This document shows, piece by piece, positions 1-7,065 of a stretch of 11,182 nucleotides of DNA. This DNA is from Candidatus Omnitrophica bacterium UBA5776 (GTDB lineage Bacteria; Omnitrophota; Gorgyraeia; Gygaellales; Profunditerraquicolaceae): the NCBI GenBank assembly GCA_002418595.1, contig DIEK01000097.1:1-11182 (forward strand), in the 5' to 3' direction. Made by a program: the position numbers and the translations under genes. The notes under the pieces are model-generated. The model searched no databases, had not been told where the DNA came from, and saw only the letters and a program-made list of their open reading frames with translations. The number at the start of each line of letters is the position of its first letter. The stretch's first letter is position 1.

Positions 1-1
1 A

Positions 2-622
2 AACGATATAACTGCGGCGGTTCCCGGAAGGCTTCTGCTTCTTTGCGATAGCGGGATCGTGGAGTCCGGCGTATCTGGGCCTCCCGCGCACCCCGTAGAT
101 TCGCGTCCTCCTGCCGAAAAAGAAGGGGAACCGGACATACGGGAGGTGGTGGAGGCTTCCATAGCGCTTACCGATTCCGGCCAGGAAAAAATATTTCGCT
201 GGAGGAAACTGGCGGCGGCGCGCGGCTGGCTTCCCAAGGTGTCGGTCTCCGCTGATCGCAACGGCACCGATCGCTGGCACTGGGAGGGAGGCTCTACTAC
301 CAAACAGGAGGACGATTGCTTGCGTAAAGGAAGATATACGCAGGAGTGGTCGGTAGCCTTGGTCTGGGAACTCGGTGATCTGATCTGGAACGACGCCCAG
401 ACCTCCATAGACGTGCGATCAAAGCTTACCGCGGAACTGCGTCAGGAGATAATAGAGCAGGTGACCAAGGCTTATTTCGAACGCTTGCGCGTGCGGCATG
501 AGTTGGAAAATATGCGTCTTGAGGATAGGAAACGCCGTTTCGATAAAGAGATACGGCTCCGGGAATTGACCGCTTATCTGGACGCAATGTCGGGCGGGCT
601 TTACAGCATCCGCAGGCAGTGA
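2..622 (+). CDS. C-terminal part of an envelope protein with a TolC-like half module (5' end outside window)
   Basis: The frame is open from the first base to the TGA at 620-622, so the gene probably begins upstream. A GTG at 59 could start it but has no convincing ribosome binding site. From about residue 45 of the visible part there is an amphipathic helix (IREVVEASIAL), then a basic stretch ending in LPKVSVSADR. Next come a beta-like segment (WSVALVWELGDLIW) and a long charged helix ending in ELTAYLDAMSGG. The order helix, 'LPxVSxS', 'W.V.L.W.LGD', long helix resembles one half of a TolC-family outer-membrane efflux protein. I recall similar C-terminal domains on long proteins in Omnitrophota-type genomes, but could not check this. 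A periplasmic or outer-membrane location is inferred. The residues before position 45 are Pro-rich and look like a linker. It lies upstream of recA with no sign of a functional link. Confidence 0.6.
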   Translation, partial: NDITAAVPGRLLLLCDSGIVESGVSGPPAHPVDSRPPAEKEGEPDIREVVEASIALTDSGQEKIFRWRKLAAARGWLPKVSVSADRNGTDRWHWEGGSTTKQEDDCLRKGRYTQEWSVALVWELGDLIWNDAQTSIDVRSKLTAELRQEIIEQVTKAYFERLRVRHELENMRLEDRKRRFDKEIRLRELTAYLDAMSGGLYSIRRQ

Positions 623-654
623 ATTTACCGTATCGGCAGGTGATTTTGAAGCGG

Positions 655-673
655 CCCAAGGGGCCCCAAGGGG
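655..673. repeat. Tandem CCCAAGGGG repeat upstream of the recA promoter
   Basis: Two copies of CCCAAGGGG lie at 655-663 and 665-673 with a 10-bp period, so they fall on the same helix face. The second ends 9 bp before the -35 box. Each copy is itself a near-palindrome. The flanking GGCCC (653-657) and GGGCC (661-665) could also form a 5-bp hairpin after the upstream gene, followed by a T-containing stretch (675-684), which would be a weak terminator. Which reading is right cannot be told from the sequence. Confidence 0.4.
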
Positions 674-682
674 ATTATTTGT

Positions 683-711
683 TTGACACGGTAAAAGTGG
701 TGGGTTATAAT
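683..711 (+). promoter_or_regulatory. Consensus sigma70-type promoter of recA
   Basis: TTGACA at 683-688 and TATAAT at 706-711 are separated by exactly 17 bp, matching the housekeeping promoter consensus at all twelve positions. Transcription should start at about 717-719, leaving a leader of roughly 86 nt before the recA ATG. The promoter lies in the only gap upstream of recA and points into it. Since the downstream genes are packed and overlapping, it may also drive recX, alaS and part of the his cluster. Confidence 0.85.
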
Positions 712-727
712 AACGTCTTGCTGTGCG

Positions 728-747
728 GGGCGTTAGGATAGACGCCC
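728..747. promoter_or_regulatory. Inverted repeat GGGCGT-N8-ACGCCC at the start of the recA transcript
   Basis: A perfect 6-bp dyad with 8-nt spacing covers about +10 to +29 of the predicted recA transcript. It could be a repressor operator placed just downstream of the start site, or an RNA hairpin in the 5' leader. The 6-8-6 layout is similar in scale to LexA-type operators, but the bases match neither the Gram-negative CTGT-N8-ACAG box nor the Gram-positive GAAC-N4-GTTC box. The regulatory role is inference. Confidence 0.45.
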
Positions 748-776
748 TCAGTCTATAAACTTTACTGATGAATTTA

Positions 777-803
777 TTAATACCGCAGGAACGCGGAGGT
801 ATT
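777..803 (+). promoter_or_regulatory. recA ribosome binding site inside a potential hairpin, with a degenerate copy of the ACCGCAGGAA motif
   Basis: The Shine-Dalgarno sequence GGAGG is at 795-799, five bases before the ATG. CCGC (783-786) can pair with GCGG (793-796), and AATA (779-782) with TATT (800-803), leaving AGG (797-799) as a bulge, so part of the ribosome binding site could be masked. The 5' arm, TTAAT then ACCGCAGGAA (777-791), is a shortened form of the motif found at 1927-1946 and 8886-8905. Confidence 0.45.
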
Positions 804-804
804 T

Positions 805-1860
805 ATGCCGGCTGAAAAGAAAAAAGAGGAACCTAAAGAGATAAACGACCGCAAGAAAGCCCTTGAATTGGCCCTTTCCCAGATAGAGAAGCATCATGGT
901 AAAGGTTCCATTATGACCTTGGGAGGCGACGTAAAGATCGACGTGGAGGTGATCCCGACCGGTTCTTATACCCTTGACTGGGCGTTGGGCGTAGGAGGCC
1001 TTCCCAAAGGGAGGGTGGTCGAAATTTTCGGCCCGGAAGCCTCCGGCAAGACCACGCTTACTCTGAGCGTGATACGCGAGATCCAGAAAAAAGGCGGGGT
1101 GGCGGCTTTTATCGACGCGGAACACGCTTTTGACCCGGCTTACGCCGGCAACGTGATAGGCGTCAATCTCGATGACCTGCTTATCTCCCAGCCGGATACC
1201 GGCGAGCAGGCGTTGGATATCGCCGAAACACTGGTGCGTTCGAACGCGGTAGACCTGGTGGTCATAGATTCGGTGGCGGCGTTAACTCCGCGCGCCGAGA
1301 TAGAAGGCGAGATGGGCGATTCTCATATGGGATTGCAGGCGCGCCTTATGTCGCAGGCATTGAGGAAACTGACCGGCGCCATCAACCGTTCCAAGACGTG
1401 CGTTATCTTCATAAACCAGATCCGTGAAAAGATAGGCGTTATGTTTGGCAATCCGGAGACTACCCCCGGCGGCAGGGCATTGAAGTTTTACTCTTCCGTC
1501 CGCCTCGACATCAGGCGTATAGCTTCCCTGAAAGAGGCAGACCGGGTGATCGGCGGAAGGACCAGGGTGCGCGTGGTGAAGAATAAGGTGGCGCCGCCTT
1601 TTCGCGAGGCGGAATTCGATATATTGCACAGTGAAGGTATCTCAAAGATGGGAAGCCTTCTGGATGCGGCGATGAACCTGGGGCTGGCCGATAAGTCCGG
1701 GTCCTGGATATCTTTCAAGAGCGAAAAGATCGGGCAGGGCAGAGACGCGGCGATAAAAGCCTTGAAAGAGCAGCCTAAACTCTTTCAGGAAATGGAAAAA
1801 GAATTCCGCCAGGCGATCTCCGCGGGCAGCGCCGGTGTTCCGGCTGAAACGAAGAAATGA
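805..1860 (+). CDS. recA: Recombinase RecA
   Basis: RecA coats single-stranded DNA, promotes homologous strand exchange, and in most bacteria activates LexA self-cleavage. The 351-residue product has the normal family length. Visible landmarks are the Walker A motif GPEASGKT (76-83), the catalytic glutamate in [10 protein letters not shown] (E106), Walker [10 protein letters not shown] (152-160), the L1 region around [13 protein letters not shown] (168-180), and the L2 region beginning [20 protein letters not shown] (204-223). KNKVAPPF and GEKIGQG-type C-terminal motifs are also present. The N-terminus is Lys/Glu-rich, as is common outside Proteobacteria, and the C-terminal tail is short and not strongly acidic. 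The ATG at 805 is fixed by GGAGG five bases upstream. recX follows, as in many bacteria. Identification is certain; whether recA is DNA-damage-inducible here is not shown by any canonical SOS box. Confidence 0.98.
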   Translation: MPAEKKKEEPKEINDRKKALELALSQIEKHHGKGSIMTLGGDVKIDVEVIPTGSYTLDWALGVGGLPKGRVVEIFGPEASGKTTLTLSVIREIQKKGGVAAFIDAEHAFDPAYAGNVIGVNLDDLLISQPDTGEQALDIAETLVRSNAVDLVVIDSVAALTPRAEIEGEMGDSHMGLQARLMSQALRKLTGAINRSKTCVIFINQIREKIGVMFGNPETTPGGRALKFYSSVRLDIRRIASLKEADRVIGGRTRVRVVKNKVAPPFREAEFDILHSEGISKMGSLLDAAMNLGLADKSGSWISFKSEKIGQGRDAAIKALKEQPKLFQEMEKEFRQAISAGSAGVPAETKK

Positions 1861-1863
1861 CGC

Positions 1864-1886
1864 GCCGGTCGTTCCCGGTTCTTTTT
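1864..1886 (+). terminator. Weak terminator-like hairpin after recA
   Basis: GCCGG (1864-1868) can pair with CCGGT (1875-1879, one G-T pair) around a 6-nt loop, and a TCTTTTT run follows at 1880-1886. It lies four bases after the recA stop. The stem is short, so partial read-through is likely. In E. coli, recX is expressed by read-through of a terminator after recA, which makes the same arrangement plausible here. Confidence 0.35.
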
Positions 1887-1926
1887 CCGTATTTAAAATC
1901 CGCTTAAATGACCGCCGGAATTAATC

Positions 1927-1946
1927 TTAATCAAACCGCAGAAATC
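1927..1946 (+). repeat. Copy A of an intergenic 20-nt motif (TTAATCAAACCGCAG-type)
   Basis: The 20 bases match 8886-8905 at 19 positions, including 15 identical in a row. A shorter relative is in the recA leader (777-791). The copy lies between recA and the probable recX start. A perfect stem-loop, CCGGCT-TTCA-AGCCGG, follows two bases later at 1948-1963. Function unknown; a cis-acting RNA or protein-binding element is possible. Confidence 0.55.
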
Positions 1947-1947
1947 C

Positions 1948-1963
1948 CCGGCTTTCAAGCCGG
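1948..1963. promoter_or_regulatory. Perfect 6-bp stem-loop before recX
   Basis: CCGGCT (1948-1953) pairs with AGCCGG (1958-1963) around a TTCA loop. The following ATTTACTTT is only moderately T-rich, so it may be a second weak terminator or attenuator for recA, or part of the recX leader. Its presence argues that this stretch is not coding. Confidence 0.4.
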
Positions 1964-2003
1964 ATTTACTTTGGCTAAAAAGAGTTCTCCCCGAGAGCGG
2001 CGC

Positions 2004-2009
2004 GAGGGG
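2004..2009 (+). promoter_or_regulatory. Ribosome binding site that supports the recX GTG start
   Basis: GAGGGG ends nine bases before the GTG at 2019. The in-frame ATG at 1908 has no such sequence upstream. Confidence 0.5.
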
Positions 2010-2018
2010 CCGGCACAA

Positions 2019-2537
2019 GTGTTGAAGAAGAGGGGACCGGCAGCAGGCGGTTTGGATGAATCGCTGCGGTACGCCTTTCTCTTGTTGAAGTTCAGGCCGC
2101 GCAGCGTGAGGGAAATGGAATTCCGGCTGCAGAAGAAAGGTTTTTCGCCGGCCGCCGCCGCGAAAACGATTTCTTTTCTACGGGACAAAAAATTCCTGGA
2201 TGATGCGTCTTTCGCCCGCGCCTGGGCGCAGAGCAGGGCGGCGCGTTCCTACGGCCTCTCTCGCATAGGCAGGGAACTGTCTTCCAAAGGCGTGGAACGG
2301 ATTCTGGCGGACAAGGCGCTCGACAATCTCCTGACAGGCGGTTATTCCGAAGAAAAGACGGCTGTAGAGCTTGTTATCTCCAGGAAACGTTCGCTGCTGC
2401 GCGGAGGCGAGAGGATGAAACAGAGACGCCGGCTGTTTGCTTTTTTATCGCGGCGCGGTTTCTCACCCGAGGTGGTAGCAGATGTGACGGAGAGATTTGC
2501 CGGCGGAAGCTGCGCCGGAGACAAATATGAAGACTGA
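2019..2537 (+). CDS. recX: Regulatory protein RecX
   Basis: RecX binds RecA filaments and usually limits RecA activity. From the GTG the product is 172 residues, close to typical RecX length. It is basic and all-helical. The repeated three-helix modules begin at LRYAFLLLKFRPRSVREM (16-33), followed by FLDDASFARAWAQSR (59-73), a GLSRIGRELSSKG segment (79-91) and a last module around LFAFLSRRGFSPEVV (139-153). The frame is open further upstream to an ATG at 1908, but that start lacks a ribosome binding site. The extra 37 residues would also be encoded across a hairpin and a repeated intergenic motif, so I prefer 2019; TTG 2022 or 2052 are other options. The gene sits between recA and alaS, the usual place, and overlaps alaS by 11 nt. 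Confidence 0.85.
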   Translation: MLKKRGPAAGGLDESLRYAFLLLKFRPRSVREMEFRLQKKGFSPAAAAKTISFLRDKKFLDDASFARAWAQSRAARSYGLSRIGRELSSKGVERILADKALDNLLTGGYSEEKTAVELVISRKRSLLRGGERMKQRRRLFAFLSRRGFSPEVVADVTERFAGGSCAGDKYED

Positions 2538-5163
2538 CGAAATAAGGGCTAAATATCTGGATTTCTTTTCCAGGCGCGGGCATCGCCTGGTGGAGAGCGA
2601 TTCGCTTGTGCCGGCTGAAGATCCGACGGTGCTTTTTACCCCCGCCGGAATGAACCAGTTCAAGAAGCAGTTTATGGGCTGCCTTACCGGATTCAGCCGG
2701 GCGGCCAGCGCGCAGCGTTGTCTAAGGACGGACGACCTGGAGAAGGTAGGCAAGACCGACTGCCACCATACCTTCTTCGAGATGCTGGGTAACTTTTCCT
2801 TCGGAGATTATTTCAAGAAGGATGCTATAAACTGGGCCTGGGAATTCCTTACCGCCGAGCTGCGGATAGACCACGCGAAACTCAGCGTATCGGTGCATAA
2901 AGATGACGATGAGGCCTACCGCATATGGAAAGAGGATGTGCGCGTGCCGGAGGCGCGCATAGCCAGGCTGGGGGATAAAGATAATTTCTGGCCGGCCGAC
3001 GCCAGGGAAAAAGGTCCGAACGGCCCCTGCGGGCCGTGTTCAGAGATATTTTTTGATATGGGTGCGGCGGGGTTCGCCTGTTCTTCTCCGGACTGCGGCC
3101 CGGGCTGCGGCTGCGGGAGATACGTGGAGATATGGAATCTTGTTTTCACGCAGTTCAACCGCAGGGAAGGCGGGATACTGGAGCCTTTGCCGCAAAAGAA
3201 CATCGATACCGGCATGGGACTGGAAAGGATTTCCGCGGTAATGCAGGGCGTCAGGAGCAATTTTGAGACCGACGCCTTCAGTCCGCTGGTTGATGCCATC
3301 AAGGCCGGCTGTCCGGTCGGAGGGCCCGCGGTTGCGGCAAGCGAAGTTTACGCGGTTGCCGATCACCTGCGCGCGGCGGTATTCGCGATTTACGACGGGA
3401 TACTGCCGTCCAACGAGGCGCGCGGCTACGTGGTGAGGAAACTCATACGCAAGAGCGTTCTCCATTTGAGAGGAATCGGGATTAACGGGCTCTTTTTGCA
3501 CACACTGGTGCCGGTGGCGGCTCGGGCGATGCGTCTTCCTTATCCTGAACTCGTTGAAAGGGCCGCCGGGATAGAGGCGGTGATCTCCGCAGAGGAACGG
3601 TCGTTCCAGGCGACTCTTTCTAACAGTGAAACTATGCTGGAAGCCAAGCTCGGGTCTTTTCGCTCTTCTCCGGACGCTCACAGGGCCGGTATCGCGGCTT
3701 TTCAGCTCTACGATACTTACGGGATACCTTTTGAGCTTACTTCTTCCTGGGCAGCCGGACAGGGCATAAAGCTCAGCGTCGGTTCTTTCGAGAAAGAGAT
3801 GGAACTGCAGAAGAACCGTTCCAAGGCCGGGAGCGCCATGCAGGGAGACGTGTTTTGCCTGGAGCAGACCTGGCAGAAAGGACTGCCTGCGACGGAATTC
3901 CTCGGCTACACGAGCTACGAGGCGCAGGGGCGCGTACTGAAGATAATAGCGGGAGACGACGAGATCGAAGAGGCGGGGCAGGGCAGCCGGGTGCGCGTGG
4001 TATTGGACCGCAGTGTTTTTTACGCGGAATCAGGGGGCCAGTGCGGCGACACGGGAACGATAAAAGGCGCCGGCGCGCAGGTCCAGGTCATAGATACGAA
4101 AAAAATAGATAAAATAATCATGCATGATTGCCGGGTTATATCCGGGGTATTGCGCAAGGGCGAAGATGTCCTTTGCGCTCTTGATAAAGAGCGCAGGTTG
4201 AACGTCGCCAGGAACCATACGGCAACTCATCTTCTTCAGGCGGCGCTGCGTTTAGTCCTCGGTCCCCAGGTCAGGCAGCAAGGATCGATGGTGGCTGAGG
4301 ACAGGCTGCGTTTTGATTTCGCCAATCCCTCCGCGCTTTCCCGGGAAGAGCTCGATAAAGTAGAGGCGCTCGTCAACAGCTTCGTGCTGGAGAATCCCGC
4401 GTTGGAAAAGCGGGAGATGACGCTTGAGGAGGCTAAATCCGAAGGCGCCCTGGCTTTTTTTGCGGAGAAATACGCCGAGAAAGTACGGGTAATCACGGTG
4501 CCGGGTATTTCCAAAGAGCTTTGCGGCGGCACGCATCTTGATTTCGCCGGACAGATCGGGCAGTTCAGGATACTGCAGGAGAGTTCGGTAGCTCAGGGGG
4601 TGCGCAGGATAGAAGCTGTGACCGGCTCCGCCGCTTACGCGTTGGCGAAAGAGGAGGAGACCGTCATATCTTCTGCAGCAGAGGCGCTGGGCGTGCCCGC
4701 TAACGCGCTCGTAACAGAGGCGCAGAAGAAGGCGTCCAGGATCAGGGATCTCGAGAAGGAATTGTCGGCGCTTCGAATGGAGAACGCCAGGAGTTCGGCT
4801 CTGAAATTGCTGGACTCCGCGCAGAAGATAAATAAATTCAAACTGGTAAGCGGTATGATTCCCGACGCCGACCCGGACGTTTTGCGCAGGGCCGTGGACA
4901 GCCTTAAAAAGGAAAGCCCGCTGGCGACCTTGTTCGCGCTGGGAAGCGTCAAGGGCGGCAGGGCTTTTCTGGTACTGGGAGCGACGCAGGACCTTTGCGC
5001 CGGAGGGTTCAAGGTCTCCGGTATGATAGGAGAGGTGGCGGCGCTCATCGGAGGCAGTGGAGGGGGCAGGGCGGATTTCGCGCAGGCCGGCGGCAGCCGT
5101 CCGGACAAGATTGAGGAGGCTCTGCTTAAGTTCAGGGAATTGGCGGAGCGGGCGGAGATATGA
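2527..5163 (+). CDS. alaS: Alanyl-tRNA synthetase
   Basis: This cytoplasmic class II synthetase charges tRNA-Ala and edits mischarged Ser/Gly. The 878-residue product is full length. The catalytic domain begins with KYLDFFSRRGHRLVESDSL and includes LFTPAGMNQFK and TDCHHTFFEMLGNFSFGDYF. The editing domain has the zinc-type residues H564, H568 (HTATH) and C666, H670 (CGGTH), the same numbering as the E. coli enzyme. The C-terminal domain ends with the glycine-rich GGSGGGRADFAQAGG (about 842-856). A cysteine-rich loop (CSSPDCGPGCGC) in the catalytic domain occurs in many bacterial AlaRS. The ATG at 2527 has GGAG at 2517-2520. An in-frame TTG at 2497 would add ten unneeded residues. The gene overlaps recX by 11 nt upstream and hisD by 4 nt downstream, so all three are probably co-transcribed. 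Confidence 0.97.
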   Translation: MKTDEIRAKYLDFFSRRGHRLVESDSLVPAEDPTVLFTPAGMNQFKKQFMGCLTGFSRAASAQRCLRTDDLEKVGKTDCHHTFFEMLGNFSFGDYFKKDAINWAWEFLTAELRIDHAKLSVSVHKDDDEAYRIWKEDVRVPEARIARLGDKDNFWPADAREKGPNGPCGPCSEIFFDMGAAGFACSSPDCGPGCGCGRYVEIWNLVFTQFNRREGGILEPLPQKNIDTGMGLERISAVMQGVRSNFETDAFSPLVDAIKAGCPVGGPAVAASEVYAVADHLRAAVFAIYDGILPSNEARGYVVRKLIRKSVLHLRGIGINGLFLHTLVPVAARAMRLPYPELVERAAGIEAVISAEERSFQATLSNSETMLEAKLGSFRSSPDAHRAGIAAFQLYDTYGIPFELTSSWAAGQGIKLSVGSFEKEMELQKNRSKAGSAMQGDVFCLEQTWQKGLPATEFLGYTSYEAQGRVLKIIAGDDEIEEAGQGSRVRVVLDRSVFYAESGGQCGDTGTIKGAGAQVQVIDTKKIDKIIMHDCRVISGVLRKGEDVLCALDKERRLNVARNHTATHLLQAALRLVLGPQVRQQGSMVAEDRLRFDFANPSALSREELDKVEALVNSFVLENPALEKREMTLEEAKSEGALAFFAEKYAEKVRVITVPGISKELCGGTHLDFAGQIGQFRILQESSVAQGVRRIEAVTGSAAYALAKEEETVISSAAEALGVPANALVTEAQKKASRIRDLEKELSALRMENARSSALKLLDSAQKINKFKLVSGMIPDADPDVLRRAVDSLKKESPLATLFALGSVKGGRAFLVLGATQDLCAGGFKVSGMIGEVAALIGGSGGGRADFAQAGGSRPDKIEEALLKFRELAERAEI

Positions 5164-6404
5164 AGATAATACGTTCCAACAGCGGAGCGCTGGAGAAGAT
5201 ATATAACAGGCGTTTTTATCGTTCCAGGCGCGTGGACGAAAAGGTGCGCCGGATACTCGACGACGTCAGGCTCAACGGAGACGAAGCGGTTCTTAAATAC
5301 GCGAGGAAATTCGACGGCGTGAAGATGACTCCGAAGCAGTTGAAGGTGAGTGAAATAGAGATCAGCGGCGCGTATCAGAATATCAGCTCGAATTTCGTAT
5401 CCAGCCTGAAGGTGATCATAGATAATATCACGCGTTTTTACCGCCGGATGGAACGCAAGTCCTGGAGGATGCGTTCCGACGAAGGAGTGGTGCTGGGCGA
5501 GAATTACGTGCCGCTGGATAGGGTGGGTATTTATGTCCCGGCGGGTACCGCTCCGCTGGTCTCCTGCGTTTATATGAGCGTCCTGCCGGCGCGCCTGGCG
5601 GGCGTCAAGAAGATAGCGCTGATCAGCCCACCGGACAAGACCGGGCGCATCAATCCGCATATACTGGTGGTGGCCAATCTTCTGAAGGTCGACGAAATCT
5701 ACAGGGTCGGCGGCGCGCAGGGTATAGCAGCGCTTGCCTACGGCACCCGCACCATCCCGAGGGTTGACAAGATAGTCGGCCCGGGTAATATATATGTCAG
5801 CGAAGCCAAAAGGCAGGTATTCGGGGAAGTGGACATTGATATGGTCGCCGGCCCGACCGAACTGGTGGTCATCGCCAATCGTTACAGTAACCATCGGCAC
5901 ATCATCGCCGATCTCAAGGCGCAGGCGGAGCATTCTCAAGGGCTGGCGATACTGGTGACCAATTCCAAGAGTCTGGCTAAAGAAGTGGTTGGACAGATAC
6001 CTTCGGTAAACGGCTACGTCGTGCTGACCAAGAATTTGGAACAGGCGGTGGATATATCCAACCGCATAGCCCCGGAGCACCTGGAGATACTCGTGAATGA
6101 CCCCGGGCCGCTGCTTAAGCACGTCAGGCACGCCGGCGCCGTATTCTTGGGGCATTACAGCCCGGTGGCGGTGGGAGATTACGTAGCCGGTCCCAGCCAC
6201 GTTCTGCCGACCGGCGGCACGGCGCGGTTTTTTTCCGGGTTATCCACGCTTGATTTTGTCAAGAGCCTGCATATAATAAGTTATTCCAAGAAAGCGCTGG
6301 AGAGGATCCGCGAGCCGCTGGAGAAAGTGGCTTCCATAGAGGGAATGACGCACCATCTGGATTCCGTGAAGGCGCGGTTTCATAGCGAGCCGGGGAAGGG
6401 ATAA
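5160..6404 (+). CDS. hisD: Histidinol dehydrogenase
   Basis: HisD is a zinc enzyme that oxidises L-histidinol to L-histidinal and then to L-histidine with NAD+, the last two steps of the pathway. The 414-residue product is slightly shorter than the common 430. Seen are [18 protein letters not shown] (122-139), [14 protein letters not shown] (205-218) and [13 protein letters not shown] (228-240). The catalytic pair is E306-H307 in APEHLE. The expected zinc ligands are Q255 and H258 (QAEH), D340 (GDYVAGPSH), and probably H399 near the C-terminus. Its ATG overlaps the alaS stop as ATGA, so translation is likely coupled. A GGAG lies at 5154-5157, very close to the ATG, and another at 5145-5148. 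It is the first his gene here; hisG, which often precedes hisD, is absent. Confidence 0.96.
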   Translation: MKIIRSNSGALEKIYNRRFYRSRRVDEKVRRILDDVRLNGDEAVLKYARKFDGVKMTPKQLKVSEIEISGAYQNISSNFVSSLKVIIDNITRFYRRMERKSWRMRSDEGVVLGENYVPLDRVGIYVPAGTAPLVSCVYMSVLPARLAGVKKIALISPPDKTGRINPHILVVANLLKVDEIYRVGGAQGIAALAYGTRTIPRVDKIVGPGNIYVSEAKRQVFGEVDIDMVAGPTELVVIANRYSNHRHIIADLKAQAEHSQGLAILVTNSKSLAKEVVGQIPSVNGYVVLTKNLEQAVDISNRIAPEHLEILVNDPGPLLKHVRHAGAVFLGHYSPVAVGDYVAGPSHVLPTGGTARFFSGLSTLDFVKSLHIISYSKKALERIREPLEKVASIEGMTHHLDSVKARFHSEPGKG

Positions 6405-6407
6405 AGT

Positions 6408-7004
6408 ATGCGTAAAGCGGAAATCAAAAGGACCACTAAGGAAACCGATATCGGCGTTAAACTGGAGATAGACGGCTCCGGCGGAAGCAAAATAGAAACC
6501 GGCATAGGATTGCTGGATCACCTTCTGGAATTGTTTTCGTTCTGGGGGATGTTCGAGCTGGAGATATCAGCTAAAGGCGATTTCAAGATCGATATACATC
6601 ATACCAACGAAGATGTCGGCATCGCGCTGGGCAAGGCTTTTAAAGAAGCGTTGGGCGATAAATGCGGCATCAGGCGCATAGGGTGGGCTTCGGTCCCCAT
6701 GGAGGAAGTGTCGGCCGACGTCGCCGCAGATATCTGCGGCCGCGGGTATTTTAAAATCATTTTTCCTCAGGGACTAAAGCCGGAAGGCAGCGAGGGCTAT
6801 GGCGCCGGCGACGCGGAGCATTTTCTGGACGCCTTCGCCAAACAGCTTGGCATGAACCTGCACGTGAAGATAAACGGTTCCGGCAGCGACCTGCATAGCA
6901 CGCTTGAACCGGCGTTCAAGGCGCTGGGGCTGGCTTTGCGTTCCGCTGTGGAAATCGACCCGCGCAGAAAAGGTGTCCCGTCCAGCAAGGGAGTGATTGA
7001 TTAA
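6408..7004 (+). CDS. hisB: Imidazoleglycerol-phosphate dehydratase, divergent at conserved active-site positions
   Basis: HisB (IGPD) dehydrates imidazole glycerol phosphate to imidazole acetol phosphate using a di-manganese site. The 198-residue product is the single-domain type with no histidinol-phosphatase fusion. Conserved elements are GLLDHLLELF (H38), IHHTNEDVGIALG (H64, H65, E68), AEHFLDAFA (H138), FKA (K171) and PSSKG (192-195). The family motif HHxxE is here H163-S164-T-L-E167, so the second histidine, normally a metal ligand, is serine. The arginine usual in LARxxxDxSGR-type segments aligns with D104, while R112 remains. HHTxED is intact, so the fold and part of the metal site should be kept. 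The gene starts 3 nt after hisD with an AAGGGA ribosome binding site (6396-6401). Its place in the his cluster supports the call, but activity should not be taken for granted. Confidence 0.88.
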   Translation: MRKAEIKRTTKETDIGVKLEIDGSGGSKIETGIGLLDHLLELFSFWGMFELEISAKGDFKIDIHHTNEDVGIALGKAFKEALGDKCGIRRIGWASVPMEEVSADVAADICGRGYFKIIFPQGLKPEGSEGYGAGDAEHFLDAFAKQLGMNLHVKINGSGSDLHSTLEPAFKALGLALRSAVEIDPRRKGVPSSKGVID

Positions 7005-7065
7005 TCCCCTCGTCCATCGTCTGTTGGTAAGAATTAAGTATTGTGTCCCCGGAATTAAGGAAGAT

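Noticed and set aside
748..768. TCAGT (748-752) and ACTGA (764-768) inverted repeat in the recA leader
   Set aside because: Only 5 bp arms with an 11-nt AT-rich spacer; this is expected by chance in such a stretch.
623..804. Canonical SOS (LexA) box before recA
   Set aside because: Neither CTGT-N8-ACAG nor GAAC-N4-GTTC is present. CTGT at 721-724 has no partner at the right distance.
3067..3120. Cysteine-rich segment in AlaRS (CSSPDCGPGCGC)
   Set aside because: Similar cysteine-rich loops are common in bacterial alanyl-tRNA synthetases at this position, so it is not an unusual insertion.
4635..6200. A 521-codon open frame on the - strand across alaS and hisD
   Set aside because: It is antisense to two certain genes, crosses their junction, and its His/Arg/Tyr-rich translation shows no family features. 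It is explained by codon bias of the real genes.
7031..7059. Two GAATTAAG copies 21 bp apart before hisH
   Set aside because: Short, AT-rich and without dyad symmetry. The second overlaps the hisH ribosome binding site. No promoter boxes with proper spacing are seen.
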